From an uncultured Bdellovibrio sp. (GTDB taxonomy: Bacteria > Bdellovibrionota > Bdellovibrionia > Bdellovibrionales > Bdellovibrionaceae): 6,145 bases of DNA. The DNA is taken from assembly GCA_946482355.1 (NCBI GenBank), contig CAMLRE010000140.1:1-6145 (forward strand), written 5' to 3'. This document shows, piece after piece, positions 5,320 to 6,145 of this stretch. The number at the start of each line of letters is the position of its first letter. The stretch's first letter is position 1. Below the pieces are notes generated by a model. It was given only the letters and a program-made list of their open reading frames with translations. It ran no database searches and had not been told where the DNA came from. The position numbers were made by a program, and so were the translations under genes.

Positions 5320-6145
5320 ATGAAGAAGATGATTCAATGGCTAATATTTTTTATTGCAACAATTGGGATTCTGGTAGCCAAAGCTGAGATCGCGCACGCG
5401 CAATCAAAAGCTAAAAAAATGACTGTGGGCGAACTTTTAAGTAAAGTTCGTGAAGACAGCCGCGGTGGTAAAATCCAGTCGATGCAAAAAAACGATACTT
5501 CAGTTCCGGATGCGCAGTTTAGTTTTAAACCGCAGCAAACAAACTTGCAGATCGTTAAACCACCACGTTCAACTGAAATTTTAAAGTTTGAACCGGGTGA
5601 TGACCAAGCGGAATACGAAAAAACATTGGATCGTCAAATTCAAGAGCTATATAAGCTTACAAAAAAATTTGAAAACAGCCCGAACCGTGGAGAGCTATGG
5701 TTACGTTTAGCCGAGCTTTATGTTGAAAAATCAACATTAGTCGATGCCCGTAAGCAGGATCAATACGACGATCAATTACGCAAGTTTCAAGAAGGTAAAA
5801 CGAAAGTTAAACCTAGATTAGATATAAAAGAATCACAGCAGTACAACCGCCGTGCGATTCAATTGTATGAATGGTTCTTACGTGACTATCCGAACGATGA
5901 AAAAGTAAGCCAAGCCTTATTTTTCTTAGGTTATAACTACTTTGAATTGAATGAACCGGCTAAGGGCGCAAGTTACTACGATCAATTAACCCGCCGTTAT
6001 CCAAATTCGCCATTTGTAGGCGAAGCTCACTTTGCTTTAGGCGAATATTATTTCGAAAACGAAAAATGGGCGGATGCCTATAAAGAGTATTCAAGGCTGA
6101 TCAAAGACAAACGTCACCGTTTGCATTCATTCTCGCTGTATAAAG
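5320..6145 (+). CDS. Secreted TPR protein, GltD/AgmU- or GltE-like, 3' end outside window
   Basis: ATG 5320 lies three bases after the previous stop and has only a weak GAG seven bases upstream, so it probably relies on coupled translation. The 275 visible residues begin with a signal peptide (core WLIFFIATIGILVA, site A-H-A before QS at 27/28). A polar, basic linker extends to about residue 95. An amphipathic helical section follows, with LWLRLAELYVEKS at 126-138 and then a highly charged stretch around 139-172. Regular TPR repeats start near 172: a Y-x-W-F-L-x-D-Y-P unit, then ALFFLGYNYFELNEPAKGA with YYDQLTRRYPNSP, then EAHFALGEYYFENEKWADA, and on to the edge. The repeat style, with Y-P at helix ends, is shared with the large periplasmic TPR proteins GltD/AgmU of Myxococcus and their Bdellovibrio counterparts. 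Total length and C-terminal domains cannot be seen, so the choice between GltD- and GltE-like remains open. Confidence 0.75.
   Translation, partial: MKKMIQWLIFFIATIGILVAKAEIAHAQSKAKKMTVGELLSKVREDSRGGKIQSMQKNDTSVPDAQFSFKPQQTNLQIVKPPRSTEILKFEPGDDQAEYEKTLDRQIQELYKLTKKFENSPNRGELWLRLAELYVEKSTLVDARKQDQYDDQLRKFQEGKTKVKPRLDIKESQQYNRRAIQLYEWFLRDYPNDEKVSQALFFLGYNYFELNEPAKGASYYDQLTRRYPNSPFVGEAHFALGEYYFENEKWADAYKEYSRLIKDKRHRLHSFSLYK

Overview
The window looks like chromosomal DNA from a low-GC Bdellovibrionota-type (formerly deltaproteobacterial) predatory or gliding bacterium. This rests on the gene types, not on a database match: secreted TPR proteins and paired outer-membrane beta-barrels resembling the Myxococcus Glt gliding-machine parts, a short outer-membrane protein of a style common in Bdellovibrio relatives, and codons rich in TTA, AAA and GAA. 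No exact species call is possible from sequence reading alone.

Left part (1-1368, minus strand). A Y1/HUH transposase of the IS200-like, REP-associated (RAYT) type runs off the left edge. Upstream of it on the same strand is a gene for a small secreted beta-barrel-like protein (679-1368). That gene ends at a clear intrinsic terminator (12-bp stem and 8-base U tract, 597-633), which separates it from the transposase.

Middle (1369-1563). A 195-base divergent intergenic region holds weak candidate promoters facing both ways and a 12-bp near-palindrome overlapping one of them. It also holds two mutually exclusive hairpins followed by a T-rich run just before the right-hand operon, an arrangement that could be an attenuator.

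Right part (1564-6145, plus strand). Five tightly spaced genes look like one operon: a KdsC-type HAD phosphatase (Kdo-8-phosphate phosphatase, lipopolysaccharide inner core), two related outer-membrane beta-barrel proteins, a 533-residue secreted TPR protein with a distinctive aromatic C-terminus, and a second secreted TPR protein cut by the right edge. Gaps are 30, 10, -4 and 3 bases. Two barrels followed by TPR proteins recall the GltA/GltB/GltC and GltD/AgmU/GltE components of the Myxococcus Agl-Glt gliding machinery. The likely theme is an envelope-spanning trafficking or gliding complex, with a lipopolysaccharide sugar enzyme encoded at the head of the same transcript. The family-level calls are good; the one-to-one Glt assignments are inference.
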